The translations under genes and the position numbers were made by a program. Shown piece after piece: positions 12,437 to 26,365 of a stretch of 64,000 nt of DNA (positions are counted from its first letter, which is position 1; the number at the start of each line of letters is the position of its first letter). The notes below the pieces were generated by a model that was not told the DNA's origin, made no database searches, and worked only from the letters and a program-made list of their open reading frames with translations. Source of the stretch: Scylla paramamosain (Eukaryota > Arthropoda > Malacostraca > Decapoda > Portunidae); assembly GCF_035594125.1 (NCBI RefSeq), contig NC_087178.1, positions 9,661,001 to 9,725,000 on the forward strand. Direction: 5' to 3'.

Positions 12437-15400
12437 ACAGGTTTCTGGTAAAGTCGAGTAATTTTTCCATATAGGTGGCTTTGCGTGCACTTCAGGGTTT
12501 GGTACATGACGCCGGAAAAAAGCTTAAATTATTATTTTTTTATTTCCCTGAATTTTTCCAGAATTTTGGTATCTCGATACCTATGAAGAGGAATAACAAA
12601 AATTTTTTTTTTCTCTCTATGAAGTGTTATTTGTGTGTTTTAACTTTTTGGTGCTTAAGGAACTTAAAAACACTCATAATACACGATTTTCTTAATGAGT
12701 TTTTCTTATACAAACATAGGGTTCTTTACATGTATTTAAGCATTTTTATAAGTAACATGATCAAAAACACTCAAAATACATATTTTTGGTAATATTATTC
12801 TGTTTCTCCATAAAGGGTGTTTTACATGCGTTTTAGCGTTTTGGTATGTAAGGAGTTAAAAAAAACACTTAAAGGCAAGTTCTTCGTAAAAGTTGGTTTT
12901 ATACCCAAGTTATGTGATTTTTCTGTTTTTTAATGTTTTGTTGCATATCACGCTCAAAAACACTTAAAAGACATTTTTCTGGTAATGTCATTTAAGCGTT
13001 TTTATTGGAAATATGATAAAAAACACTCAAAATACATGTTTTTGGTAATGTTATTCTGTTTCACCATAAAGTGTATTTTGCATACGTTTTAGTGTTTTGG
13101 TATATAAGGAGCTCAAAAACACTTAAAAGCAAGTTCTTATTAAAAATTGGTTTTATTCCAATGTAATGTGATTGCCCTGCTTTTTAGTGTTTCTTTGCCT
13201 AACACGGTCAAAAACACTCAAAGGCATTTTTCTGGTAAAGTCATTTTTTTTCCCACATAAAGCTGGTTTCGCATGCAATTTGGGGTTTTGAAAACTAAGA
13301 ATGTAAAAAAACACTCAAAATACGCACATTTAGTAAGATTGTTCTGTTTCTCAATTAAGAGTGTTGTTCATGAGTTTCAGCATTTTGGTATCTACGAAAC
13401 TTCTCCATATACACGAGATTTTGCGTTGTTTGCTTTGTGGTTCTTTTGAACTATAAAACTCTCATTATACACTTTTCTTGCAATGTCCTTTTGTTTCCCA
13501 ATATAGAGTACTTTGCATCAATTTTCGCGTTTTTGTAGGTAAAAAGATCAAAAACACTCAAAATATACATTTTTGGTAACGTTTTTCTATTTCTTCATAT
13601 TGGTTAGTTTGCATCCGTTTTAACGTTTTTCTACGTAAAACACTGAGAAGACACGTTTTTAGTAACTTTGTTTTGGATTCCCATATAGAGTGAGATCCTT
13701 ATTATTTATCGTTTTGGTGCCTAACATGCTAAAAAACACACAAAACAAAGATTTCTAGTAAGGTCGTTTGATTTCCTCATTTTGGAGGCTTTGCATGCAC
13801 TTTAGGGTTTGGTACATAACAGTTCGAAAAAAAAAAGCTGAAATTAACTTTTTTGATAACATTCTTTTATCATATAATTACCCTGAATTTTTCCAGAATT
13901 TTGGCATCTCGGTACCTATGAAGATGAATAACAAAAAAAAAAAAATCCTATTTATTTTATTTTTTTATTTTTATTTTCTAAATAAAGAGTGTTATTTGTG
14001 AATTTTAGCTTTTTGGTACTTAAGGAACTTATAAAAACACTCATAATACACGTTTCTCGTAATGTCCTTTTGTTTCCCAAACATAATGTTCTTTGCATGT
14101 ACTTAAGCGTTTTTATAGATAACTTGATCAAAAACACTCAAAATACATATTTTTTTTGTAATGTTATTCTATTTCTCCATAAAGTTTGTTTTTCATGCGT
14201 TTTAGCGGTTTGGTATATAAGGGGTTAAAAAACACTTAAAGGCAAATTCTTCGTGCAAATTGTTCTCATGTAATGTGATCGTTCTGCTTTTTAGTGCTTT
14301 GTTGCATATCACGCTCAAAAACACTCAAAATACACTTTTCTGGTAATGTCATTTTTTCCCACATGAAAAGCGTTTTTGCATGTAATTTGGCATTTTTAAA
14401 ACTAAGAATGTGAAAAACACTTAAAATACACAATTTGGTAAGGTAGTTCTGTTTATCGATTAAAAGTGTTATTCATGCATTTCATCATTTTGGTATGTAA
14501 AAATTTCTCTATATACACGAGTTTTTACGTTTATTACCTTGTGGTTCTTTTAAAACTATAAAACACTCATTATACACGTTTCTCGTAATGTCCTTTTGTT
14601 TCCTAATATAGAGTGCTTTACATCGATCTTTGCATTTTTTGTAGGTAACAAGTTCAAAAACACTCAAAAAATATCTTTTTGGTAATGTTATTCTATTTCT
14701 TCATATAGGATGGTTTGTATCCGCTTTAGCGTTTTTCTACGTAAAACACTGAAAAGACACGTTTTCAGTAATTTTGTTTTGGATTCACATATTGACAGAT
14801 TTTCATATTATTTATCGTATTGGTGCCTAACATGCTGAAAAACATTGAAAAGACAGGTTTCTGGTAAAGTTGTTTAACCTATATAGGCGGCTTTGCATGC
14901 ACTTTAGGTTTTGGTACATAACAATCAGAAAAAAAGCTAAAATTAACTTACATGATAATGTTCTTTTTTTCACATAAATTCCCTGAATTTTGGCAGAATA
15001 TTGGCAATTCGGTACCTATGAAGATGAAAAACAAAAACAAAAAAAATTTCCATTTTTTTATTTTTTTTATTTATTTATTTGTTTTTTCTAAAGAGTGTTA
15101 TTTGTGGGTTTTATCTTTTTTGGTACTGAAGGAACTTAAAAAAATCACTCATAATACACGTTTCTCGTAATGTTCTTTCGTTTCCCAAACATAAGGTTCT
15201 TTGCATGTATTTAAGCGTTTTTTTAGATAACATGATCAAAAACACTCAAAATACATGTATTTGGTAATGTTATTCTGTTTCTCCATAAAATGTATTTTGC
15301 GTGCGTTTTAGCGTTTTGGTATGTAAGGAGCTCAAAAACATTTAAAGGCCAGTTCTTGGTAAAATTTGGTTTTATTCCTATGTAATGTGATTGCCCTGGC

Positions 15401-15445
15401 TTTTAGTGCTTTATTGCGTAACACGCTCAATACACTGAAAAGACA
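12437..15445 (-). repeat. Satellite block 5, orientation B
   Basis: HOR copies in the minus sense, with phase marks at about 12,581 (GATACC variant), 13,909 and 15,012. The interval 12,581-13,909 is long (about 1.33 kb). The first unit carries the CCGG variant (ACGCCGGAAAAAAGC) and pairs with the inverted unit at about 39,553-39,730. The 14,340-14,560 region has a characteristic variant (AATTTGGCATTTTTAAAACT) that recurs inverted at about 38,090-38,170 and 48,300-48,390, and again in B form at 57,560. No gene is seen. Confidence 0.93.
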
Positions 15446-15747
15446 TGCAAAGCCTCCCATATGAGGGAATTAAAGACGTTACTAGAAATCTGTCTTTTGA
15501 GTGTTTTTCAGCATGTTAGGCACCAAAACGATAATTGATAAGGAACTCACTCTATGTGGAAATCCAAAAGAAAATTACTGAAAACGTGTCTTCTCAGTGT
15601 TTTACGTAGAAAACATTGCGAGAAAAAATGTATAATGAATGTTTTATAGTTCAAAAAATCCACAAGGCAAAAAACGCAAAAACTCGTGTAAATGCTGAAA
15701 CTCATGAATAACACTCTTAATTGAGAAACAATCTTACTAAATGCGTA
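15446..15747 (+). repeat. Nested micro-inversion, copy 1
   Basis: A short orientation A piece sits inside a B block. The left edge reads CTGAAAAGACATGCAAAG, where a B monomer end runs straight into an A monomer. The right edge reads AAATGCGTATCAAAAACAC. The same two edges are found at 36,650/37,109, 46,883/47,330 and 51,059/51,625. This copy is shorter (about 300 bp against about 450-570) because the monomer between TTTACGTAGAAAA and CATTGCGAG is deleted at about 15,610. Confidence 0.85.
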
Positions 15748-18700
15748 TCAAAAACACTAAAAGGCAGGTTCTTCGTAAAAGTTGGTTTTATTCCCATGTA
15801 ATGTGATTGCTCTGCTTTTTAGTGCTTTATTGCCTAACACGCTCAAAAACACTCAAAGACACTTTTCTGGTAATGTCATTTTTTTTTTCCCACATAAAGC
15901 TAGTTTCGCATGGAATTTGGGGTTTTGGTAACTAAGAATGTAAAAAAACAATCAAAATACACGCACTTAGTAAGGTTGTTCTGTTTCTTGATTAAGAGTG
16001 TTATTCATGAGTTTCAGTATTTTGGTATCTTAGAAACTTCTCCATACTGTCGAGTTTTTGCGTTTTTTGCCTTTTGATTCTGGTGAACTATAAAACACTC
16101 ATTATACACGTTTCTCATTATATCTTTTTTTTTCCTTATAGAGAGTGCTTTGCCTCCATTTTCGAGTTTCTTTTTATGTAACAAGCTCAAAAACACACAA
16201 AATACACTTTTTTGGTAATGTTATTCTATTCCTTCATATTGGTTGGTTTGCCTCCGTTTTTGCGTTTTTCTACGTAAGTCTTTTAAAAGACACGTTTCCG
16301 GTAATTTTGTTTTGGATATCCATATAGAGTGACTTTCATATTATTTATCGTTTTGGTGCTTAACATGCTTTTTGATGCCTTTTGCTTCCATCCATTTTCG
16401 CGTTTTTTGTAGGTAACAATTTCAAAAACACTTAAAATATACCTTTTCGGTAATGTTATTTTATTTCTTCATATTGGTTGGTTTACATCTGTTTTAGCGT
16501 TTTTCTACGTAAAACACCGAAAAGACACGTTTTTAGTAATTTTGTTTTGGATTCCCATATAGATTGACTTCCATGTTATTTATCGTGTTGGTTCTTAACA
16601 TGCTGAAAAACACTCATATGACCGTTTTCTGGCAATTTCCCCATATAGTTGGCTTTGCATGCACTTTAGGGGTTTGGTACATAACAGTTCGAAAAAAAAA
16701 AAGCTAAATTTAACTTTTTTGATAATGTTCTTATTTCACATAATTTCCTAAAATTTGCCCGAATTTTGGCATTTTGGTACCTGTGAAGATGAATAAGAAA
16801 GAAAAAAATATTGTATTCATTTATTTTTTTATTTATTTATTGTTTCTCAATAAAGAGTGTTATTTGTGGCTTTTAGCTTTTTGGTAATTAATGAACTTAA
16901 AAACACTCATAATACTCGTTTCTCGTAATCTCCTTTCGTTTCCCAAAAATAGTGTTCTTTGCATTTATTTAAGCGTTTTTATTGGTAACATGATCAAAAA
17001 CACTCAAAATACATGTTTTTGGTAAAGTTATTCTGTTTCACCATAAAGAGTGTTTTGCATGCGTTTTAGTGTTTTGGTATATAAGGAGCTCAAAAACACA
17101 TAAATGCAAGTTCTTTATAAAAAATCGTTTTCCTCCAATGTAATTTGAATGCCCTCCTTTTTAGTGCTTTATTTTCTATCACGCTCAAAAACACTATTAA
17201 GACACTTCTGGTAAAGTCTTTTTTTTCCCACAAATCTATTTTCGCATGCAATTTTGGGTTTTGATAAGAATGTGAAAAGCAATCAAAATACACGCATTTA
17301 TTAGGGCTGTTTTGTTTCTCAATTAGGAGTGTTATACATGAGTTTTAGCTTTTTTGTATCTAGGAAACCTCTCGATATACACGAGATTTTGCGTTTTTTG
17401 CCTTGCGGTTCTTATGAACTATAAAACACTCATTATACACTTTTCTTGCAATGTCCTTTTCTTTCCCAATATAGAGTGCTTTGCATCAATTTTCGCGTTT
17501 TTTTTTTGTAGGTAACATGCTCAAAAACACTTAAAATATACCTTTTTAGTAACGTTTTTCTATTTCTTGATATTGGTTACTACGTAAAACACTGAGAAGA
17601 CACGTTTTCAGTTTTTTTTTTTTTGGATTCCCATATAGAGTGAGTTCTTTATTATTTATCGTTTTGGTGCCTAACATACTAAAAAACAATCAAAACACAT
17701 ATTTCTGGTAAGGTCGTTTAATTTCCTCATATAGGAGTCTTTGCATGCACTTTAAGGTTTGGTACATAACAGTCCGATAAAAAAAAAAACCGGAAATTAA
17801 CTTTTTTGATAATACTCTTTTATCATACGATTGCCCTGAATTTTCCCAGAATTTTGGCATCTCGGTACCTATGAATATGAATAACAAAAAAAAAAATTCC
17901 TATTTTTTATATTTTTATTTTTTATTTTCAAAATAAAGAGTGTTATTGGTGGGTTTTAGCTTTTTGGTACTTAAGAAACTTAAAAAAAACACTCATAATA
18001 CACGTTTCTCTTAATATCCTTTTGTTTCCCAAATATAATGTTCTTTGCATGTAATTAAGCGTTTTTATAGATAACAATATCAAAAACACTCAAAATACAA
18101 GTTTTTGGTAATGTTGTTCTGCTTCTTCATAAAGTTTGTTTTTGTATGCGTTTTAGCGGTTTGGTATATAAGGATATCAAAAACACTTAAAGGCAAGTTT
18201 TTGGTATAAATTGGTGTTGCTCCAATGTAATATGATTGCCCTGCTTTTTAGTGCTTTATTGCCTATCACGCTCAAAAACACTTAAAAGACACTTTTCTGG
18301 TAATGTCATTTTTTTCTCACATAAAGGTGGTTTTGCATGCAATTTGGGGTTTTGGTAACTAAGAATGTGAAAAGCACTCAAAATACACGCATTTAATAAG
18401 GTTGTTCTGTTTCTTAATAAAGAGTGTTATTCATGAGTTTCAGCATTTTGGTATCTAGGAACCTTCTCCATATACACGAGTTTTTGTGTTTTTAGCCTTT
18501 TGGTTCTTTTGAACTATAAAAAACTCATTATACACTTTTCTTGCAAAGTCCTTTTGTTTTTTAATATAGAGTGCTTTGCATCAATTTTCCCGTTTTTTGT
18601 AGGTAACAAGCTCAAAAACACTCAAAATATACCTTTTTGGTAATGTTTTTCTATTTCTTGATATTGGTAGGTTTGCATCCGTTTTAGCGTTTTCTACGTA

Positions 18701-21700
18701 AAAGAAAGAAAAAACACGTTTTCAGTATTTTTGTTTTGGATTCTCATATAGAGTGAGTTCCTTATTATTTATCGTTTTGCTGCCTAACATGCTGAAAAAC
18801 ACTCAAAAACCAGATTTCTGGTAAGCTCGTTTAATTTCCTCACATATGAGTCTTTGGATGCACTTTAGGGTTTGGTACATAACAGTCCGAAAAAAAAAGC
18901 TAAAATTTACTTTTTTGATAATTTTTATTTTAACATATAATAGTCCTGAATTTTCCCAGAATTTTGGCATCTCGGTACCTATGAAGATGAATAACAAAAA
19001 AAAAAAAAATCCTATTTTTTTATTTTCTTACTTTTTTTTCTAAATAAAGAGTGTTATTTGTGGGTTTTAGCTTTTTGGTACTTAAGGAAATTAAAAACAC
19101 TTATAATACACATTTCTCGTAATGTCCTTTCGTTTCTTAAACATAAGGTTTTTTGCATGTATTTAAGCGTTTTTATAGATAACATGATCAAAAACACTCA
19201 AAATATATGTTTTTGGTAATTTTATTCTCTTTCTCCATAAAAGGTGTTTTACATGCGTTTTAGCGTTTTCGTATGTAATTAGCTCAAAAACACTTAAAGG
19301 TAAGTTCTTGGTAAAAGTTGTTATTATTCCCATGTAATGTGATTCCCCTGCTTTTTAGTGCTTTATTGCCTAACACGCTCAAAAACATTCAAAAAATACT
19401 TTTCTGGTAATATTTTTTTCCCCACATAAAGCTAGTTTTGCATAGAATTTGGGGTTTTGGTAACTAATAATGTGAAAAAAACTCAAAACACAGGGTTTAG
19501 TAAGGTTGTTCTATTTCTTAGTTAAAAGTGTTATTCATGAGTTTCAGCATTTTGGTATGTAAGAAACTTTTCTAAAACACACATTTGATAAGGTATTTCT
19601 GTTTCAAAATTAAAAGAGTTATTGATGAGTTTCAGCTTTTTGGTATGTAAGAAACTTCTTTATGTACCCGAGTTTTTGAGTATTTTACCTTGTGGTTCTT
19701 GTCAAACTATAAAACACTCATACACGTTTCTCGTAATGTCCTCTTCTTTGCCAATATAAATTGCTTTCTATCCATTTCTGCATTTTTTGTAGGTAACAAG
19801 CTCAAAAACACAGCAAAATATTTTTTTTTGGTAATGTTATTCTATTTCTTCATATAGGTTGGTTTGCATCCGTTTTAGCGTTTTTTTACGTAAATCACTG
19901 AAAAGACACGTTTTAAGTAATATTGTTGAGATTGCTGAAAAACACTCAAAAGACAGGTTTCTGGTAAAGTTGTGTAATTTCCCCATACAGGTGGATTTGC
20001 ATGCACTTCAGAGTTTGTACATAACTCCGGAAAAAAGCTAAAATTATTTTTTTTATAATGAATTTTTTTTACAAAATTTCCATGAATTTTGACAGAATTT
20101 TGGCATCTCGGTACCTATGAAGATGAATAAGCAATTTTTTTTTCTCTATAAAAAGTTATTTGTGGGTTTTAGCTTTTTGGTACTTAAGGAACTTAAAAAC
20201 ACTCATAATACACGATTTTTGTAATGTCCTTTCATTTTCCAAACATAGGGTTCTTTGCATGTATTTAGGCATTTTTTATAGGTAACATGATCAAAAACAC
20301 TCACAATACATTTCTGGTAATGTTATTCTGTTTCTCCATAAAGGGTGTTTTGCAAGCGTTTTAGCGTTTTGGTATGTAAGAAGCTCAAAAACACGTAAAG
20401 GCAGGTTCTTGGTAAAAGTTGGTTTTATTCCCATATAATGTGATTGCCCTCCTTTTTAGTGCTTTTGTACCTAACACGCTCAAAAACACTCAAAAGACAC
20501 TTTTTTGGTAATGTCATTTTTTTCCCACATAAAGCTAGTTTCGCATGCAATTTTTGGTTTTGGTAACTAAGAATGTGAAAAGCACTCAAAATACATGCAT
20601 TTGGTAATGTTGTTCTGTATTGTTAATTAAGAGTGTTATTTCTGAGTTTCAGCATTTTGGTATTTTGGTAAGAAACTTCTCCATATACACCGAGTTTTGC
20701 GATTTTTGCCTTGTGGCTGTTGTGAAACTATAAAACACTCATTATACACGTTTCTCGTAATGTCATTTTGTATCCCAATATAGAGTGCTTTCTATCCATT
20801 TTCGCGTTTTTTGAGGGTAAGAAGCTCAAAAACACTCAAAATATACCTTTTTGGTAATGTTATTCTATTTTTCCATATTCGTTGGTTTGCATCCGAGTTA
20901 GCGTTTTTCTACGTAAAACACTGAAAAGACACTTTTTCAGTAATTTTAGGATGGATTACCACATTTAGTGAGTTCCATATTATTTATGGTTTTGGGGCCT
21001 AACATGCTGAAAAAAACCACGAAAGACAGGTTTCTGGTAAGGTCGTTTAATTTCCTCATATAGGTGGCTTTGCATGCACTTTAGGGTTTGGTACATGACA
21101 GTCCGAAAAAAAAAGCTAAAATTAACTCTTTTTCATAATGTTCTTTTTCACATAATTTCCCTGAATTTTTGGCAGAATTTTAGCATCTCAATACCTATGA
21201 AGATGAATAAAAAAAATCCTATTTTTTTTATTTATTTATTTATTTTTTCTCTATAAAGAGTGTTATTTGTAGGTTTTAGCTTTTTGGTACTTAAAGAACT
21301 TAAAAACACTCATAATACACGTTTCTCGAAATGTCCTTTCGTTTCCCAAACATAAGGTTCTTTTGCATGTATTTAAGCGTTTTTATAGGTAACATGATCA
21401 AAAACACTCAAAATACATGTTTTTGGTAATGTTATTCCGTTTCTAAATAAAGGGTATTTTACATGCGTTTTAGCGTTTTGGTATATAAGGAGCTCAAAAA
21501 CACTTAGAAAAAACAGTTGGTGAAAGTTGATTCTATTCCCATGTAATGTGATTGCCCTGCTTTTTAGTGCTTTATTGCCTATCAAGCTAAAAAAAAAAAA
21601 AAAAAAAACACTTAAAAGACACTTTTCTGGTAATGTCATTTTTTTCCCACAAAAAGCTACTTTCACATAAAATTTGGGGTTTTGGTAACTAAGAATGTGA

Positions 21701-23630
21701 AAAACACTCAAAATACACGCATTTGGTAATGTTGTTGTTTCTCAATTGATAGTGTTATTCAGGAGCTTCACCATTTTGGTATCTAAGAAACTTCTCCATA
21801 TATACGAGTTTTTGCGTTTTTTGCCTTGTGATTCATGAGAATCTATAAAACACTCATTATACACGTTTCTCGTAATGTCCTTTTGTTAACCAATAGAGAG
21901 AGCTTTCCATCAATTTTCGCATTTTTTTTGTAAGTAAAAAGCTAAAAAAAAACACTCAAATTATACCTTTTTGGTAATCTTATTCTATTTCTTTATATTG
22001 GTTGGCTTGCATCCGTTTTAGCGTTCTTTTACGTAAAACACGAAAAAGACACGTTTAAAGTAATTTTGTTTTGGATTACCACATAGAATGACTTCAATAT
22101 TATTTATTGTTTTGGTGACTAAAATGCTCAAAAACACTAGAAACACAGGTTTCTCGTAAAGTCGTCTAATTTCTCCATATAATTGGGGTTGCATGCACTT
22201 CATGATTTGGTACATAACAGTCCGAAAAAAAAAGCTAAAATTAACATTTTTGATAATGTTCTTTTTACACATAATTTCCATGAATTTTGCCAGAATTTTG
22301 GCACCTCAGTACCTATGAAGAAGAATAACAAAACAAAAAAATCCTATTTTTTAATTATTTCTATATTTTTTATTTTTTATTTATAAAGAGGTTTTAGCTT
22401 TTTGGTACTTATGGAACTTAAAAACACGCATAATACATGTTTCTCGTAATGTCCTTTCGTTTCCCAGACATAGGGTTCTTAGCATGTATTTAAGCGTTTT
22501 TAGAGGTAACATGATCAAAAACACTCAAAATATATGTTTTTGGTAATGTTAATCTGTTTCTCCATAAAGGGTGTTTTGCATGTGTTTTAGCGTTTTGGTA
22601 TATAAGGAGTTAAAAAACACTTAAAGGCAAGTTCTTGGTAAAAGATGGTTTTATTCCGATGTAATGTGATTGCCCTCCTTTTTAGTGCTTTATTGCCTAA
22701 CTTTCTCAAAAACCCTCAAAAGACACTTTTCTGGTTATATCATTTTTTTTTTCCCACATAAAGCTTGTTTCGCATGCAATTTGGGGTTCTAGTAACTAAG
22801 AATGTGAAAAACACTCAAAATACACGCATTTAGTAATGTTAATCTGTTTCTTAATTAAGAGTGTTATTCAGGAGTTTCAGCATTTTGGTATCTAAGAAAC
22901 TTCTCCATATACACTAGTTTTTGCGTTTTTTGCTTTGTGGTTCTTGTGAAACTATAAAATACTGATTATACACGTTTCTCGTAATGTCTTTTTGTTTCCC
23001 AATATAGAGTGCTTTGCATCTATTTTCGCGTTTTTTTTTTTTTTGTTGGTTACAAGCTCAAAAATACTTAAAATATACCTTTTTGGTAATGTTATTCTAT
23101 TTCTTCATATTGGTCTGTTTGCATCAGTTTTAGCGTTTTTTTACGTAAAACACTGAAAAGACACGTTTTCAGTAATTTTGTTTTGGATTCCCATATAGAG
23201 TGACTTCCATATTATTTATCGTTTTGGTGCTTAACATGCTGAAAAACACTCAAAAGACAGTTTTCTTGTAAAGTCGTTTAATTTCCTCATATAGATGGCT
23301 TTGCATGCACTTTAGGGTTTGGTACATAACAGTCCGAGAAAAAAAAAGCTAAAATTAACTTTTACGATAATGTTCTTTTATCCACATAATTTCCCTGAAT
23401 TTTAACAGAATTTTGGCATCTCGGTACCTATGAAGATAAGAAAAAAAAAAAAATATTATTTTCTTTTATTTCATTTATTTATTTTCATTTTTATTTTTTC
23501 GTTTCTTCAAAAAGAGTGTTATTTGTGGGTTTTAGCTTTTTGGTATTTAAGTAACTTAAAAACACTTATAATACACGTTTCTCGTAATGTCCTTTTGTTT
23601 CCCAAACATAGGATTTAAGCGTTTTTATTA
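15748..23630 (-). repeat. Satellite block 7, orientation B, 1.1-kb HOR array
   Basis: HOR copies in the minus sense with phase marks at about 16,785, 17,861, 18,975, 20,110, 21,197, 22,307 and 23,421. This gives six intervals of 1,076-1,135 bp, the most regular run in the window. At about 16,365-16,385 the monomer order jumps (AACATGCTTTTTGATGCC), an intra-HOR duplication junction shared with four other places. From 18,597 on it is a direct duplicate of 5,994-11,950. The array stops abruptly at about 23,615-23,640 within a TAATGTAA-rich junction. No gene is seen. Confidence 0.95.
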
Positions 23631-26302
23631 ATGTAACGTTGTAAATGTAATAATGTAATGTGAATAACACTCTTAATTGAGAAACAGAACAACCTTACCA
23701 AATGGGTGTATTTTGAATCTTTTTAACATTCTTACCAAAACCCCAAATTGCATGCGAAACTAGCTTTTTGCGTGAAAAAAAATATTACCAGAAAAGTGTC
23801 TTGTTTTTTTGAGCGTGTTAGGCAATAAAGCACTAAAAAGCAGGGCAATCACATTACATGGGAATAAAACCAACTTTTACCAATAACTTGCCTTTAAGTG
23901 TTTTTAAGCTCCTTACATACGAAAACGCTAAAACGCATACAAAACAAGTATTTTGAGTCTTTTGTAAGATTGTTACGTAAAAAAACGCCTAAATGAATCG
24001 GAAATATCCTATATGGGAAAAATTAAAAGACACTACAAGAAACGTGTGTTATGAGTGTTTTTGATTTTCTTAGTATCAAAAGGGTAAAACGCATGAAAAT
24101 CTCTCTATATGGAGAAACAGAACAATACTGCCAAAAAAAAAAAAAAACGTGCATTTTGAGTGTTATGACATTGTTAGTTACCAAAAAGCCAAAATACATG
24201 CAAAGACCCATATATAGATAAATGAAACGACTTTAAAAACGTATGAAAATACCATATATAGAGAAACAGAATACATTAACCAAAAACGTATATTTTGTGT
24301 TTTTTTTTTTTTTTTTTAGCTTATTATGTACAAAATCGCCTGTCATCAAACAACTCACCCTGCATATGGAAATAAAAAGGACATTACGAGAAACGTTTGT
24401 TGTGTTTTTTTTTTTTTCATTACTTTCTTAAGTACCAAATCAGTACTTCAATAGAGCTCTGAAGAAAAAGAACGAACTTACCAAAAACAGGTATTTTTTT
24501 ACATTGATAATTACCAAAACGCCAACAAGCATGTAAAGCAACCTATATGAAGAAACGAAACGAAATCACTAGAAACTTGTCTTTTGTTATTTTTTGGGCG
24601 TGTTAGGCACCAAATCAGTAAGAAGCAAGGAAATCACCTTATAGGGGAATACAAAAGAACTTTACTAAAACGTGTCTTTATAGTGTTTTTTAGGTTCTTA
24701 CGAACTAAAATGTCAAAATACATGCAAACACCCTGTTAGGTACCAAAGCACCAAAAACAGCCTATATGAGGAAACGAAAGGACATGACAAAAAACGTGTA
24801 TGATGAGTTTTTTTTTTTTTTTTTTTTAGCTTCTCAGGTACCAAAACGCAAAAATGGAGAAAGAAAAAACATTACCAAAATCGTGTAATTTGAATGTTTT
24901 TCACATTGTCAGGTAGCAAAACACCATAATGCTTGCTCGCTATACGAGAAAATTAAACAACAATGTAAGAAATGTGTTTTTATGTGTTTTTCAGCGTGTT
25001 AGGCACGAAAACGCTAAAAAGCATGGAAAGCACCTTATATAGAAATGCAAAATAATAAGCATGTCTTTTAAGTGTTTTAAACTTTTTACGTTTTAAAACG
25101 CTAAAAGACGTGCAACAAACACGAATAATCTTACCAAACAGAAAAAAAAAACTTACCAAAAATGTGTATTTTTAGTCTTTTTGAGTCTGTTACGTACATC
25201 ATCTTAAAAATGCATTTAAAGCACCCTGTATGAGGAAACGATCGGACATTACGAGAAACGTGCATTATCAGAATTTTGAGTCTCTTAGGTACCAAACACT
25301 AAACCGCCTGAATAAAAATTAAATATATTCTATATCTCTTAATAGAGAAACAGAACATCACCAAAAACGTGTTTTTGAGTGTTTTTTTTTTCCTTTGTTA
25401 TGTACCAAAACGTCAAAATACATACGAAGCATCCTATATGGGGAAATGGAAAGACGTTTGAAGAAACAAGTTTTATTTGTGTTTTTGAGCTTCCTAAGTA
25501 AGCTTCCTAAGTACCAAAATGCTAAAAAGGATGAATAGCACTTTATATCGAGAAAAAGAACATTACCTAAAATCTTTATTTTGAGCGTTTTTCACATTAT
25601 GTAGCAAAACATCATAATGCATGCAGATCCCTATATGAAGAAGCAAAACGATATTACAGGAAACATGTCTTTTGAGTGTTTACTTGAGTGTTAGGAATCA
25701 AAATGCTAAAAAGCATTGAAAGCACCCTATTTGGCAATATAAAATAACATTACCACGAAAGTGTCTTTTAGAGTGTTTTTCACCTTCTTACATCCGAAAT
25801 CGCTGAAAAGCATGCAAAACAACCTTTACGGAGAAACATATTAACATTACCAAAAACTTGTATTTTGATTGTTTTTGTGCTTGTTAAGTATAAAAGTGCC
25901 AAATTACACGCAAACCATCCTACATGGAGAAAAGAAAAGACATTACGAGAAAAGTGTATTATGATAGATTTTGAGCTTTTTAGGTACCCAGAGTCAAAAA
26001 CACATGATTAGAACTTTATATGGAAAAATAACTCTACCGAAAACTTTTACTTAAACTTTTTTTTTTATATTGTTAAGTACCAAAAGACAAAATGCATTGG
26101 AAGCCCCCTTTATCGGGAAACGAAACGACATTTTCATCAACGTGTCTTTTGAGTGTTTTTCAACGTGTTAGACACCAAAACGCTGAAAAGCATGGAAAGC
26201 GCTCCATAAAGGAATACAAAATAACATTACTAAAAACCTGTTTTAAAGGTTCTTATGTACTAAAACTCAAGCAAAACACCCTTTATAGAGAAGCGAAATA
26301 AA
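23631..26302 (+). repeat. Satellite block 8, orientation A, mostly diverged monomers without HOR order
   Basis: Orientation flips to A at about 23,640. The first 300 bp still resemble HOR monomers (GGCAATAAAGCACTAAAAAG). From about 23,940 the roughly 97-bp period continues, but monomers are strongly diverged and no GGTACCGAGATGCC mark or 1.1-kb order recurs. About 24 monomers follow one another. The core box (TGAGTGTTTTT or near) and the ACCAAAA/GCATG boxes are still recognisable in most of them. Small slippages occur, e.g. AGCTTCCTAAGTA twice at 25,488-25,515. This resembles the unordered monomeric layer seen next to HOR arrays in other satellites. No gene is seen. Confidence 0.88.
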
Positions 26303-26365
26303 TATTTTGCTGATAAATTACATTCAGGACAGTTAGGGAATATCCCTTACAGAAGAATAAGATCG

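Noticed and set aside
8787..21711. Longest open frames (121 codons at 8,787-9,152 and 112 codons at 21,373-21,711, both on -) as genes
   Set aside because: Both cover the same HOR region in two duplicated copies and show a 32-residue rhythm from the monomer. Other copies of the same region are broken by frameshifts, which argues against selection for protein.
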